Positions 1 to 5,364 are shown, numbered from the stretch's first letter. The stretch: 6,611 bases of DNA from Syntrophobacterales bacterium (GCA_020052215.1 JAGVPN010000475.1:1-6611); one strand, 5' to 3'. Made by a program: numbers and translations. The notes: generated by a model from the sequence alone, not told the origin.

Positions 1-67
1 CAAGGAGTGGTGCCGTCCTCAGCCCCGCTGCGCCACTTGCCCGGCCGAGGGCTGGCCGACGGCGTAA
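1..67 (+). CDS. C-terminal end of a probable HhH-GPD DNA glycosylase (endonuclease III-like), 5'-truncated
   Basis: The frame beginning at base 2 is open from the window edge to TAA at 65-67 and reads KEWCRPQPRCATCPAEGWPTA. The Cys-x5-Cys-x2-Cys-Pro pattern close to the C-terminus resembles the [4Fe-4S] cluster loop that ends endonuclease III/MutY-type base-excision glycosylases, where the usual spacing is Cys-x6-Cys-x2-Cys-x5-Cys. Two oddities are visible: the first spacing is one residue short, and no fourth cysteine remains before the stop, although it could lie upstream. The catalytic HhH-GPD region lies outside the window, so the assignment rests on 21 residues only. A different small Cys-cluster protein is possible. 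An alternative + frame opening at GTG 7 gives a Pro/Arg-rich N-terminus without family features and was not chosen. Confidence 0.45.
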   Translation, partial: KEWCRPQPRCATCPAEGWPTA

Positions 68-83
68 AAAAGGCGGCTTTTTT
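66..83 (+). terminator. Possible weak terminator hairpin after the 5' partial gene
   Basis: AAAAAAG (66-72), loop GCGG (73-76) and CTTTTTT (77-83) form a 7-bp, A/T-dominated stem whose 3' arm is also a T run. It begins within the stop codon of the truncated gene, which fits a compact intrinsic terminator. The stem has only one G-C pair, so it is weak. It might instead be a chance A-run/T-run in the spacer. Confidence 0.35.
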
Positions 84-123
84 GGTACGGGAGTTGCATA
101 ACAAATTGCCGAGGAAGAAAAAC

Positions 124-342
124 ATGGCATATATCGGCAAAGATGAACGTACTCCTGTCTGGCTGCCCGAATCTCTTCCGGAGGAGATCCTGGCTGAGAG
201 TTTTATCGAGCTTTTAAACAACAGGGCGGATATCGAAGAAGCCTCTGAGCCGGGAGAGCCCAACTTCGGCTTTATCGTGCGAGACTGGTTCGGGCCTTAT
301 CTGTTGAGTCCGCCTACCCGATTTCTCCGGGGCAGCTGCTAA
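124..342 (+). CDS. Hypothetical small acidic protein, 72 aa
   Basis: I do not recognise this protein. The ATG at 124 is preceded by GAGGAAG (about 111-117), a good ribosome binding site with a 6-7 nt spacer. It is preferred over upstream in-frame starts (for example GTG at 7), which would add a Pro/Arg/Lys-rich stretch overlapping the previous gene in another frame. The product starts MAYIGKDERTPVW and is acidic through the middle (LPEEILAESFIELL, ADIEEASEPGEP). It ends with an aromatic segment, FGFIVRDWFGPYLLSPP. There is no signal peptide or transmembrane helix, and only one Cys, at the C-terminus. It sits alone between the preceding gene end and a strong hairpin at 372-410. The clear Shine-Dalgarno sequence supports a real gene; the function is unknown. 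Confidence 0.6.
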   Translation: MAYIGKDERTPVWLPESLPEEILAESFIELLNNRADIEEASEPGEPNFGFIVRDWFGPYLLSPPTRFLRGSC

Positions 343-371
343 CCCGGAGGGCTGTGAAGACAAACATCCCG

Positions 372-410
372 AGAGGTTCCCTTCCCCGGGCCTAAGGGGC
401 GGGAACCTCT
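372..410 (+). terminator. Strong hairpin downstream of the 72-aa gene (terminator-like or REP-like)
   Basis: A perfect 10-bp inverted repeat, AGAGGTTCCC (372-381) and GGGAACCTCT (401-410), encloses a second stem, CCCC (384-387) with GGGG (396-399). It lies 30 nt after the stop at 342. No T run follows on the + strand (GTCACCGCTTTC), so it is not a classical intrinsic terminator. It may stabilise an mRNA 3' end or be a dispersed repeat. Confidence 0.5.
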
Positions 411-502
411 GTCACCGCTTTCATATTTCGTTCCCGCCGCACAATTTTTCCCCCCATCCGGTCCGATGATGGTAATATCAAGGCACGCGGTTTCGCCTGT
501 CC

Positions 503-531
503 TTAACATTCACAAACTTGAACTTTATAGA
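503..531 (+). promoter_or_regulatory. Candidate sigma70-type promoter for the 549-1172 gene
   Basis: TTAACA (503-508) and TATAGA (526-531) are separated by exactly 17 nt. The predicted transcription start would lie near 538-540, only about 10 nt before the ATG at 549. That would give an almost leaderless mRNA and would explain why no well-placed Shine-Dalgarno sequence is seen (GAGGG at 531-535 is too far away). This rests on sequence match only. Confidence 0.35.
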
Positions 532-548
532 GGGATACGTTCAAAAAG

Positions 549-1172
549 ATGGACATAATCGCCCTGGAACACCAGCCTCCGGAAGCCTTGATCGGCTGTC
601 TGAGAAGAGTACCCTTGATGAACAGGACAGATGTCCTGGTTTATGCAGAGGCTTTGATCAGCCTGGAGCAGATTCACCCCAATTGCCTTAACCCCCCGCA
701 GAACTATATCTGGCTGCAGGAATTGCGCAAAACCCAGGAATTGCGCTGGAGTCTGGCGGCCTGGGGGGTGGACCTGTTCCGGCTGGACGGCTATGTCACC
801 TATACGGTGCGGCTGGCCGGCGGGGAGGAAGTGGTTTACGATCTTTACCCCCCCATCGTGGAGGAGTCCTTCGAGGCCGACGGTAGGATGGCCCTGATCA
901 TCAACGACGGCATGCACCGTCTCTATCTGGCCCGGATGGAGTGGGTGGTCCCTCAGGTGACCTATGTGCGCGGCATCCCCAAGGAATATCCGTATTACGC
1001 CTTTCCCCGGCCAGGTGGCTGGGAGGGTCTGGATCTTCTGGCCGATAATCCCGACCCCCAGCGCTATCTGAAGAAGTGCCACCGGACCCGGGATAATAAG
1101 AAACTGTATCGCGACTTTCAGGCGGTGTTTCAGAACGTCGGCCGCTCTCGGAGCCGTCTCTTAAAAAAATAA
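549..1172 (+). CDS. Conserved-looking hypothetical protein with ParB/sulfiredoxin-like DGMHR motif, 207 aa
   Basis: This is a soluble protein without signal peptide or membrane segment. Residues 116-130 read LIINDGMHRLYLARM. This is close to the catalytic/nucleotide-binding 'DGxHR + Ala-rich helix' motif of the ParB/sulfiredoxin (Srx) superfamily, which includes ParB CTPases, sulfiredoxin and the free serine kinase SerK. The rest is not recognisable to me: a helical N-terminal part, a beta-rich centre (FRLDGYVTYTVRL, 77-89) and a basic tail rich in Arg/Lys (178-207) that might bind nucleic acid or phosphate. The ATG at 549 is the first start in the frame but has a poorly placed ribosome binding site. 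An internal ATG at 618 (residue 24) is the main alternative. The coding frame is certain; the superfamily link is a motif-level inference, and no substrate can be proposed. Confidence 0.7.
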   Translation: MDIIALEHQPPEALIGCLRRVPLMNRTDVLVYAEALISLEQIHPNCLNPPQNYIWLQELRKTQELRWSLAAWGVDLFRLDGYVTYTVRLAGGEEVVYDLYPPIVEESFEADGRMALIINDGMHRLYLARMEWVVPQVTYVRGIPKEYPYYAFPRPGGWEGLDLLADNPDPQRYLKKCHRTRDNKKLYRDFQAVFQNVGRSRSRLLKK

Positions 1173-1226
1173 GGGGAAAAGGGACAAAGAAAAAGATTCC
1201 CGCCAATGGGCGATCCAGCCATCAGG

Positions 1227-1238
1227 TTAACCGGTTAA
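1227..1238. repeat. Perfect 12-bp palindrome TTAACCGGTTAA
   Basis: TTAACCGGTTAA is exactly self-complementary and overlaps a second palindrome, GGTTAACC (1225-1232). It lies in the spacer upstream of the SPFH operon, about 160 nt before its start codon. It could be an operator for a dimeric regulator, but nothing else supports this. Confidence 0.35.
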
Positions 1239-1315
1239 ACATTTATCCCGAAAGAACATATCAGGAATAATTCCGAGTTCGCATTTAACTGCAACCAACT
1301 GGCTCGATAACTTAT

Positions 1316-1346
1316 GGTTATTTATCATCTTGGATAAAACATAACC
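1316..1346. repeat. Imperfect inverted repeat upstream of the SPFH operon
   Basis: GGTTAT (1316-1321) plus TTATC (1322-1326) pairs with GATAA (1333-1337) plus ATAACC (1341-1346), with a 6-nt loop and a 3-nt bulge (AAC, 1338-1340). It gives 11 paired positions in an AT-rich leader. It may be an operator or a leader hairpin. Its right arm runs into the heptamer repeat that starts at 1343. Confidence 0.4.
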
Positions 1347-1375
1347 GAAAACCGAAAACTGAAAACCGAAAACGG
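1343..1375 (+). repeat. Tandem heptamer repeat (AACCGAA), 4 copies plus a partial copy
   Basis: The unit AACCGAA occurs at 1343-1349, 1350-1356, 1357-1363 (variant AACTGAA) and 1364-1370, followed by a partial AACGG (1371-1375). The array ends 10 nt before the GGAGG ribosome binding site of the SPFH gene, so it is probably in the 5' untranslated leader. The array is C/A/G-rich with no T except for the single variant base, so it would be unstructured in RNA. Confidence 0.75.
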
Positions 1376-1395
1376 CATAAGGAGCGGAGGAATTT

Positions 1396-2283
1396 ATGAG
1401 TCTTGTCTTATTGGGAATATTAATTGCCCTGGGTCTGATAGTTTTGGGGAAGAACGTGCCTCAATTCCAGAAGTTCCCGCAAATCCGCTTTGTCCTGGCC
1501 GTCCTGGTCCTGGCGCTGACGGTGGCGGTGTCCACCGCCAAGGTGGTGCCCCCGGGAAACGTCGGGGTCCTGGTCCTTTTGGGAAAGGTGTACGGCACCA
1601 TCCCTGAAGGGGTGCACCTGGTCAACCCCCTGGCCAACATGGAACTCATGAGCGTCCGCACCAAGGAGGTCTTCGAACACGCCGAGGCGCCTTCCAAGGA
1701 AGGGCTCAACGTGGCCCTGGAGGTTTCCTGCCTCTATCACCTGAAAGCGTCCGAGGCGGCCAACGTTTACCGGCAGGTGGGACCCAATTATGAAGAGGTG
1801 GTGGTGAAGCCGCAGTTTCGGTCGGCCATCCGGGGCATTACCGTCAGTCACGAAGCCAAGGACCTGTACACCTCCAGCCGGGAGTTGATCTCCAACGAAA
1901 TCTTCAAGGACCTGGAAGAAAACCTGGGAAAGCGGGGAATGGTCGTGGAGACTATCCTGCTGCGGAAAGTCGATCTGCCCAAGCTGGTGGTGGAGGCCAT
2001 CAACTCCAAGCTGGCCGCGGACCAGCAGGCCCAACAGATGCGCTTCGTCCTGGATAAAGAACGCCAGGAGGCGGAGCGTAAGCGTATCGAAGCCCAGGGC
2101 ATCCAGGACTTCCAGAGGATCATCTCCCAGGGGCTGACCGAGCAGCTGTTGCGTTGGAAGGGCATCGAAACCACCCGGGCCCTGGCCGAATCCCCCAACA
2201 GCAAGACCGTTATCATCGGGGGGCGGGACGGTATGCCCTTGATCCTGAATACCGGACCGGGAGGAGGTTCCCAGGGAAAATGA
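1396..2283 (+). CDS. SPFH/band-7 (prohibitin-like) membrane protein, 295 aa
   Basis: This protein is predicted to form a membrane-anchored ring or scaffold in the inner membrane, as prohibitins and the HflK/HflC/QmcA proteins do, often linked to membrane protein quality control. Two hydrophobic segments lie at about residues 3-18 and 32-49. The band-7 core follows (VVPPGNVGVLVLLGKVYGTI from about 50, then EGVHLVNPL and the MSVRTKEV strand). Next comes a helical arm rich in charge and Gln (about 204-240, LAADQQAQQMRFVLDKERQEAERKRIEAQG), likely coiled coil, and a C-terminal RDGMPLIL segment. Length and order match prohibitin-type SPFH proteins. The ATG at 1396 has GGAGG at 1386-1390 with 5-nt spacing. 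The stop overlaps the start of the thioredoxin-like gene (ATGA), so both are translationally coupled in one operon. The partner is unknown because no FtsH or NfeD gene is adjacent. Confidence 0.92.
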   Translation: MSLVLLGILIALGLIVLGKNVPQFQKFPQIRFVLAVLVLALTVAVSTAKVVPPGNVGVLVLLGKVYGTIPEGVHLVNPLANMELMSVRTKEVFEHAEAPSKEGLNVALEVSCLYHLKASEAANVYRQVGPNYEEVVVKPQFRSAIRGITVSHEAKDLYTSSRELISNEIFKDLEENLGKRGMVVETILLRKVDLPKLVVEAINSKLAADQQAQQMRFVLDKERQEAERKRIEAQGIQDFQRIISQGLTEQLLRWKGIETTRALAESPNSKTVIIGGRDGMPLILNTGPGGGSQGK

Positions 2284-2768
2284 TTGACAACCATCAGTTA
2301 AGGAACTATGTAAAGACTATGACTTGCGCCCTCAAATCCTTGCCGCGCTTGCTGGTTCTGGCGGCCATCCTGTCGTTGGCGTTGGTTTCATCCGAGTCCT
2401 GGGCCGGGGCGGTCGCCGATGCCAGCCAGGGCAACCCCGGCCAGACCCTGGACCTCAAGTCCCTGGTGGTCAAGGGCAAAACCACCCTGATCGATTTCTA
2501 CAGTCCCTTTTGCCCCCCGTGCGTGCAACTGGCCCCGATCATAGCCAAACTGGCCGCCAAGCGCCCGGACCTGGCCATTAAGAAAGCCAACATCAACCGG
2601 CCGGGAGTCAACGGGATTGACTGGCGCTCACCCCTGGCCCAGCAGTATCAGATCCGGCAGGTGCCGTATTTCATGATTTTCAATCCCCAGGGCCAACTTG
2701 TGGCCCAGGGCCGCGAGGCCGTCGACACGGTGGGACGCTGGCTCCGGGAAGCCGGGTTGATGAAGTAA
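2280..2768 (+). CDS. Exported thioredoxin-like protein (CPPC active site), 162 aa
   Basis: This is a periplasmic or membrane-tethered thiol-disulfide protein of the thioredoxin fold. A basic N-region is followed by a hydrophobic stretch (LLVLAAILSLALVSS, residues 24-38) and an ESWAGA cleavage-like site, so it is exported. The fold is marked by TTLIDFYSPFCPPC, with the redox pair Cys78-Pro-Pro-Cys81. It has a downstream beta strand (AIKKANINR) and the conserved cis-proline loop QVPYFMIF (Pro129), then GQLVAQGREAV and an amphipathic C-terminal helix. CPPC differs from the usual CGPC of cytosolic thioredoxin. The ATG at 2280 overlaps the stop of the SPFH gene and has GAGGAGG upstream (2261-2267). 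An alternative ATG at 2319 would give a shorter, more typical signal peptide. Whether it reduces, oxidises or isomerises disulfides cannot be told from sequence. Its operon mates suggest an envelope role. Confidence 0.88.
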   Translation: MIDNHQLRNYVKTMTCALKSLPRLLVLAAILSLALVSSESWAGAVADASQGNPGQTLDLKSLVVKGKTTLIDFYSPFCPPCVQLAPIIAKLAAKRPDLAIKKANINRPGVNGIDWRSPLAQQYQIRQVPYFMIFNPQGQLVAQGREAVDTVGRWLREAGLMK

Positions 2769-2774
2769 GACAAG

Positions 2775-2783
2775 AAGGAGGAG
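2775..2783 (+). promoter_or_regulatory. Ribosome binding site deciding the lipoprotein start
   Basis: AAGGAGGAG lies directly against the ATG at 2784 but 8 nt (from GGAGG) before the ATG at 2790. The spacing favours initiation at 2790, or at the adjoining ATG at 2793, rather than at 2784. Confidence 0.65.
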
Positions 2784-2789
2784 ATGAGC

Positions 2790-3206
2790 ATGATGTGGTC
2801 AGGCTGGCGCCGCGTGGCGGCGATAGTGCTCTTGCTGGGTGGTTTCCTGGGCTGCACGCTGCCCTCTTCGTCTCCGACTTCCCCATTGACGGCGGCGGCG
2901 GCCAGGCACATCCTGGATAGCTGGAACTCGGGATTTTGCAAAGTAGTGGACTTCTATGGATTTTATTTATCCAGGGAGAACCCCGCCACCCAGGTGGCCT
3001 ACGTGCTCATCGCCAACCCCAGCGACAAGGCGCAAAAACCCCTAGTCTACACGGCCCGGTTCCAACTTATTACCCTCCCGGAGGGGCAGCCGCGCTGGTT
3101 TCTCACCAGTCTGATCACGCACAGCTCGGGGCTGAGCCGCCGCCTGGGCTGGGACAACCTGATCATTCCGGTGAAAGACCCACCACCGGTGGCGCCGGCC
3201 AAGTAA
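2790..3206 (+). CDS. Small putative lipoprotein, 138 aa, unknown function
   Basis: The N-terminus MMWSGWRR is followed by the hydrophobic run VAAIVLLLGGFLGC, with Cys22 in a lipobox-like FLGC and then a Ser/Pro/Thr-rich linker (TLPSSSPTSP). This indicates signal peptidase II processing and lipid anchoring, although Phe at -3 and Leu at -2 are not the ideal lipobox residues. The mature part (about 35-125) contains a helix (AARHILDSWNSGFCKVVDFYGFYLS) and a predicted beta region (QVAYVLIANPS, VYTARFQLITLPEGQPRWFLTSLI). It ends in a Pro-rich tail. A second Cys (Cys50) is present in GFCKV. I recognise no family. It starts 21 nt after the thioredoxin-like gene and is the last gene of the operon, closed by the terminator at 3231-3268. 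It may be a substrate or partner of the thioredoxin-like protein, but this is inference from order only. Confidence 0.8.
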   Translation: MMWSGWRRVAAIVLLLGGFLGCTLPSSSPTSPLTAAAARHILDSWNSGFCKVVDFYGFYLSRENPATQVAYVLIANPSDKAQKPLVYTARFQLITLPEGQPRWFLTSLITHSSGLSRRLGWDNLIIPVKDPPPVAPAK

Positions 3207-3230
3207 GCCGGGAACCTCGCGGCGATCTTA

Positions 3231-3268
3231 AAAATAGGGGCACGGCGGCGCCGTGCCCCTAAAATTTT
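3231..3268. terminator. Bidirectional intrinsic terminator between convergent operons
   Basis: A perfect 12-bp stem, TAGGGGCACGGC (3235-3246) with GCCGTGCCCCTA (3250-3261), has a GGC loop. A-rich sequence (3230-3234) lies on the left and AAATTTTCTT (3262-3271) on the right. Both strands therefore have a GC-rich stem followed by a T tract. It can end the SPFH operon on the + strand and the suf genes on the minus strand. The GGGGCACGG core also resembles dispersed REP-like hairpins. Confidence 0.85.
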
Positions 3269-3283
3269 CTTAACAGTTCCTCA

Positions 3284-3298
3284 TGGGCCTTTGGCCCA
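3284..3298. repeat. Small hairpin TGGGCC-TTT-GGCCCA
   Basis: TGGGCC (3284-3289) and GGCCCA (3293-3298) form a perfect 6-bp stem with a TTT loop. GCCTTT (3287-3292) could alternatively pair with AAAGGC (3304-3309). It lies between the bidirectional terminator and the REP-like pair in the 213-bp convergent spacer and has no known role. Confidence 0.4.
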
Positions 3299-3327
3299 CC
3301 CGTAAAGGCTGAAAAGCTGGTATTGAC

Positions 3328-3401
3328 TGGTGGCACAGCCTTTCCAGGCTGTGCACGACTAACCTGCTTCCTTGACACAGGCTGGAAAGCCTGTGCTACC
3401 A
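3328..3401. repeat. 74-bp REP-like inverted pair of hairpins
   Basis: Two hairpins, GCACAGCCT-TTCC-AGGCTGTGC (3333-3354) and CACAGGCT-GGAA-AGCCTGTG (3376-3395), are themselves arranged as an imperfect inverted pair. The outer ends match as TGGTGGCACAG (3328-3338) and CTGTGCTACCA (3391-3401). The whole unit lies just past the 3' end of the suf operon. The structure is that of a bacterial interspersed mosaic element made of two REP units in opposite orientation. Multi-copy status cannot be seen from one window. Confidence 0.7.
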
Positions 3402-3419
3402 TTTGATTGCATTTTGGTA

Positions 3420-4628
3420 TCACAGCCCCTTGCCCGATTCCTGAATGGCCTGCTCCATTTCTGCCTCCAAAGCCGGGGGCAGGCCCTCGATCTTGACGTT
3501 GAGGAAGCCCCGGACGATGGTGGAGACGGCCTCGTCTTCGTCCAGACCCCGGGCCATGAGGTATTCCACTTCCTCCGCGGCGATCTTGCCCACCGCAGCC
3601 TCGTGCGACATGTCCACCCCGGCCACCCGGCCTTCCAGTTCGGGAATGGCGTGCACCACCCCGTTGCCCAGGATGAGGCCCCGGCATTCCAGGTGAGCCT
3701 TGATGTCCGGCACCAGGCCGACGAGGTGGCCCCGGGCCATGCTGTAGCCGCCGATGGCCAGGGTGCGGGCGATGACTTCGGCCCGGGTGCGGGGGGCCTG
3801 GAGGATCACCCGGCCGCCCACGTCTAGTTCGCACCCCGGGTGGGCGATGAGGATGGACTGGAGGCGGGCCACCGCGCCTTCGCCGTTCAGGGTGACGGTG
3901 GGATACATCTGGACGCTTTTTACCGGCCGCAGCAGGATGTAGTTGGAGACGTAAGTGCCGCCTGCCTCCACCCTGACCGCGGTGCGGGGCCGCACGTGGA
4001 CGTCCTCCCCCCAGTTATGGACCATGGTAAAAGTGAGACTGCCACCTTTCTTGACATAGAATTCCGAGACCCCGATGTGGAGGCCGGAGCGGACCCCGGG
4101 GTGGGTGGCGCAGCCGGTGATAATGTGGAGCGAGGCCCCTTCCTCCACCACCACCAGGTTGTGCACGTGTTGGGCAAACCGGTCGGTGCGGATATAGAGG
4201 CACGACTCCACCGGCTGGGCGATTTTAGCGCCGGGAAGCGCCCGGATGAAATAACCGTTGTCCAGCTCCAGCTCGGCGGCGGCGGTGTATTTGTCGGCAT
4301 CCACCGCCACCAGCCCCCAGAGGAGGTTTTTGGCCCAATCGTGCCGCTTCACGGCCTCGGTGATGGGCAGCACTTCCACGCCCGGCTGCCGGGTCTGGCA
4401 GTGGACGATGGCCTGGTCGGCCTGGAGGAAGGTGCCGGCATGGTCTTCGTCCGTGAGTTCGATCCCCGCGGTGAGGAGGCGGCTGCGTTCCTCCGGGGAA
4501 AACTGCCGGTAGTCCGGGTCATACTCCCAGGCGCCTCCCTGACGGGAAAACTCCTCCAGATTGAGGTCGCGCCCAAAGGCCGCCTTTTTCTGCCGACTCT
4601 GCTCGGCCCGCGCTTTTATCTGCGACAT
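3420..4628 (-). CDS. sufB: SufB/SufD-family Fe-S cluster assembly scaffold (SmsB-like), 402 aa
   Basis: This is the scaffold partner of the SufC ATPase; together they assemble Fe-S clusters in the cytoplasm. The protein has the variable N-terminal helical part (about 1-110) and the long right-handed beta-helix core (for example HNLVVVEEGASLHIITGC, EAGGTYVSNYILL, GCELDVGGRVILQ). It ends in the family's helical C-terminal domain with MSHEAAVGKI and EEVEYLMARGLDEDEA, the SufC-binding region. In numbering from the chosen start, Cys315 in LECRGLILGNG appears to align with the functional Cys405 of E. coli SufB, and Ser341-His342-Glu343 with its His/Glu site. With about 400 residues and no separate SufB plus SufD, it fits the minimal SufBC (SMS) systems of anaerobes and archaea. 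The ATG at 4628 is chosen because GAGGA precedes it by 9 nt; ATG 4637 touches that site. It overlaps sufC by 13 nt, so the two are translationally coupled. Confidence 0.93.
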   Translation of the reverse strand: MSQIKARAEQSRQKKAAFGRDLNLEEFSRQGGAWEYDPDYRQFSPEERSRLLTAGIELTDEDHAGTFLQADQAIVHCQTRQPGVEVLPITEAVKRHDWAKNLLWGLVAVDADKYTAAAELELDNGYFIRALPGAKIAQPVESCLYIRTDRFAQHVHNLVVVEEGASLHIITGCATHPGVRSGLHIGVSEFYVKKGGSLTFTMVHNWGEDVHVRPRTAVRVEAGGTYVSNYILLRPVKSVQMYPTVTLNGEGAVARLQSILIAHPGCELDVGGRVILQAPRTRAEVIARTLAIGGYSMARGHLVGLVPDIKAHLECRGLILGNGVVHAIPELEGRVAGVDMSHEAAVGKIAAEEVEYLMARGLDEDEAVSTIVRGFLNVKIEGLPPALEAEMEQAIQESGKGL

Positions 4629-5341
4629 TTGGCGCATTCCTCGTAACCGAAGTTCTTGATGTCATGGAGCAAATCCCGGGGATTGCCCTGACAGCACATG
4701 CGGCCGCCGCTCAGGATGTAGGCCCGGTCCGCGTTGATGTAATCCATGATGAAGCCGGTGTGGGTGATGATCAGACCGGAATGCTCCCGGGCCTGGGGGC
4801 GGCGGTCCTTCTGGAGCAGGTGGGCGATGATTTTTCCCACTACCTGGAGGTTCTCCAGGTCCACGCCCGATTCCGGTTCGTCCAGGAGCACCATCTTGGG
4901 ATTCTGGGCCAGCAGTTGCAGGAGTTCGGAACGCTTGAGCTCACCCCCGGAAAACCCGTGATTGACCTCCCGGTCCAGAAACTCGGTGAAATCGTAGGCC
5001 GCGGCCAGGACTTCGGGCACGATGGCGCCCCGGGAGCACACCCGCAAGACGTCCGCGGTCTTGACCCCCCGGATGGTGGGCGGGCGCTGGAAGGAGAGGC
5101 CCAGACCCAAGCGGGCCCGCTCATAGGTGGGCAGTTGGGTGATATCCTGCCCCAGGAAGCTGATCCGCCCCTGCTTCACGGCATAGCGCTCGAAACCCAT
5201 AATGGCCATGAGCAGGCTGGATTTGCCGGAGCCGTTCTTGCCGAAGAGGATATGGGTCTCCCCGACGGGGACCCTGAGGTTGATCCCCTTGAGCACTTCC
5301 TTGTCCTCGATGTTTACCCAGAGGTCGTCGATCTCAAGCAT
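4616..5341 (-). CDS. sufC: SufC-type ABC ATPase of Fe-S cluster assembly (SmsC-like), 241 aa
   Basis: This soluble ABC-type ATPase drives conformational changes in the SufB/D-like scaffold. All motifs are present: Walker A GKNGSGKS (34-41), Q-loop Gln85 in SFQRPP, ABC signature FSGGE (130-134), Walker B MVLLDEPE (150-157) followed by SGVD, and the switch His194 in IITHTG. The typical SufC segments FSGGELKRSELLQ and LLDEPESGVD support SufC rather than a transporter ATPase. A distinctive feature is the C-terminal tail GYEECAKCRR, with a Cys236-x2-Cys239 pair not found in classical E. coli SufC. It may bind metal or a cluster. The ATG at 5341 has GAGG at 5347-5350 with a 5-nt spacer. The gene is followed by the overlapping sufB and preceded, after an 81-nt gap with a hairpin, by a secreted-protein gene. 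Confidence 0.95.
   Translation of the reverse strand: MLEIDDLWVNIEDKEVLKGINLRVPVGETHILFGKNGSGKSSLLMAIMGFERYAVKQGRISFLGQDITQLPTYERARLGLGLSFQRPPTIRGVKTADVLRVCSRGAIVPEVLAAAYDFTEFLDREVNHGFSGGELKRSELLQLLAQNPKMVLLDEPESGVDLENLQVVGKIIAHLLQKDRRPQAREHSGLIITHTGFIMDYINADRAYILSGGRMCCQGNPRDLLHDIKNFGYEECAKCRR
4638..4642 (-). promoter_or_regulatory. Ribosome binding site inside sufC that decides the sufB start
   Basis: On the minus strand GAGGA lies within the last codons of sufC. It is 9 nt from ATG 4628 but immediately adjacent to ATG 4637. The spacing supports initiation at 4628 (MSQIKARAEQ) over 4637 (MRQMSQ). Confidence 0.6.
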
Positions 5342-5364
5342 AAGAACCTCGAATCTAACGAGAA

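Noticed and set aside
525..1206. Minus-strand open frames opposite the 549-1172 gene
   Set aside because: No family features, and they overlap a + strand gene with coherent protein-like sequence. The + strand reading contains a recognisable DGMHR motif.
1420..2294. Minus-strand open frames opposite the SPFH gene
   Set aside because: Shadows of a clear SPFH protein, rich in His/Gly/Gln from antisense codons.
3181..3196. CCACCGGTGGCGCCGG palindromic stretch near the lipoprotein stop
   Set aside because: It lies within codons of the Pro-rich C-terminal tail and is explained by Pro/Val/Ala codons in a GC-rich gene.
3328..3401. CRISPR repeat or attachment site
   Set aside because: Only two inverted hairpins, no direct repeats with spacers, and no integrase or tRNA nearby.
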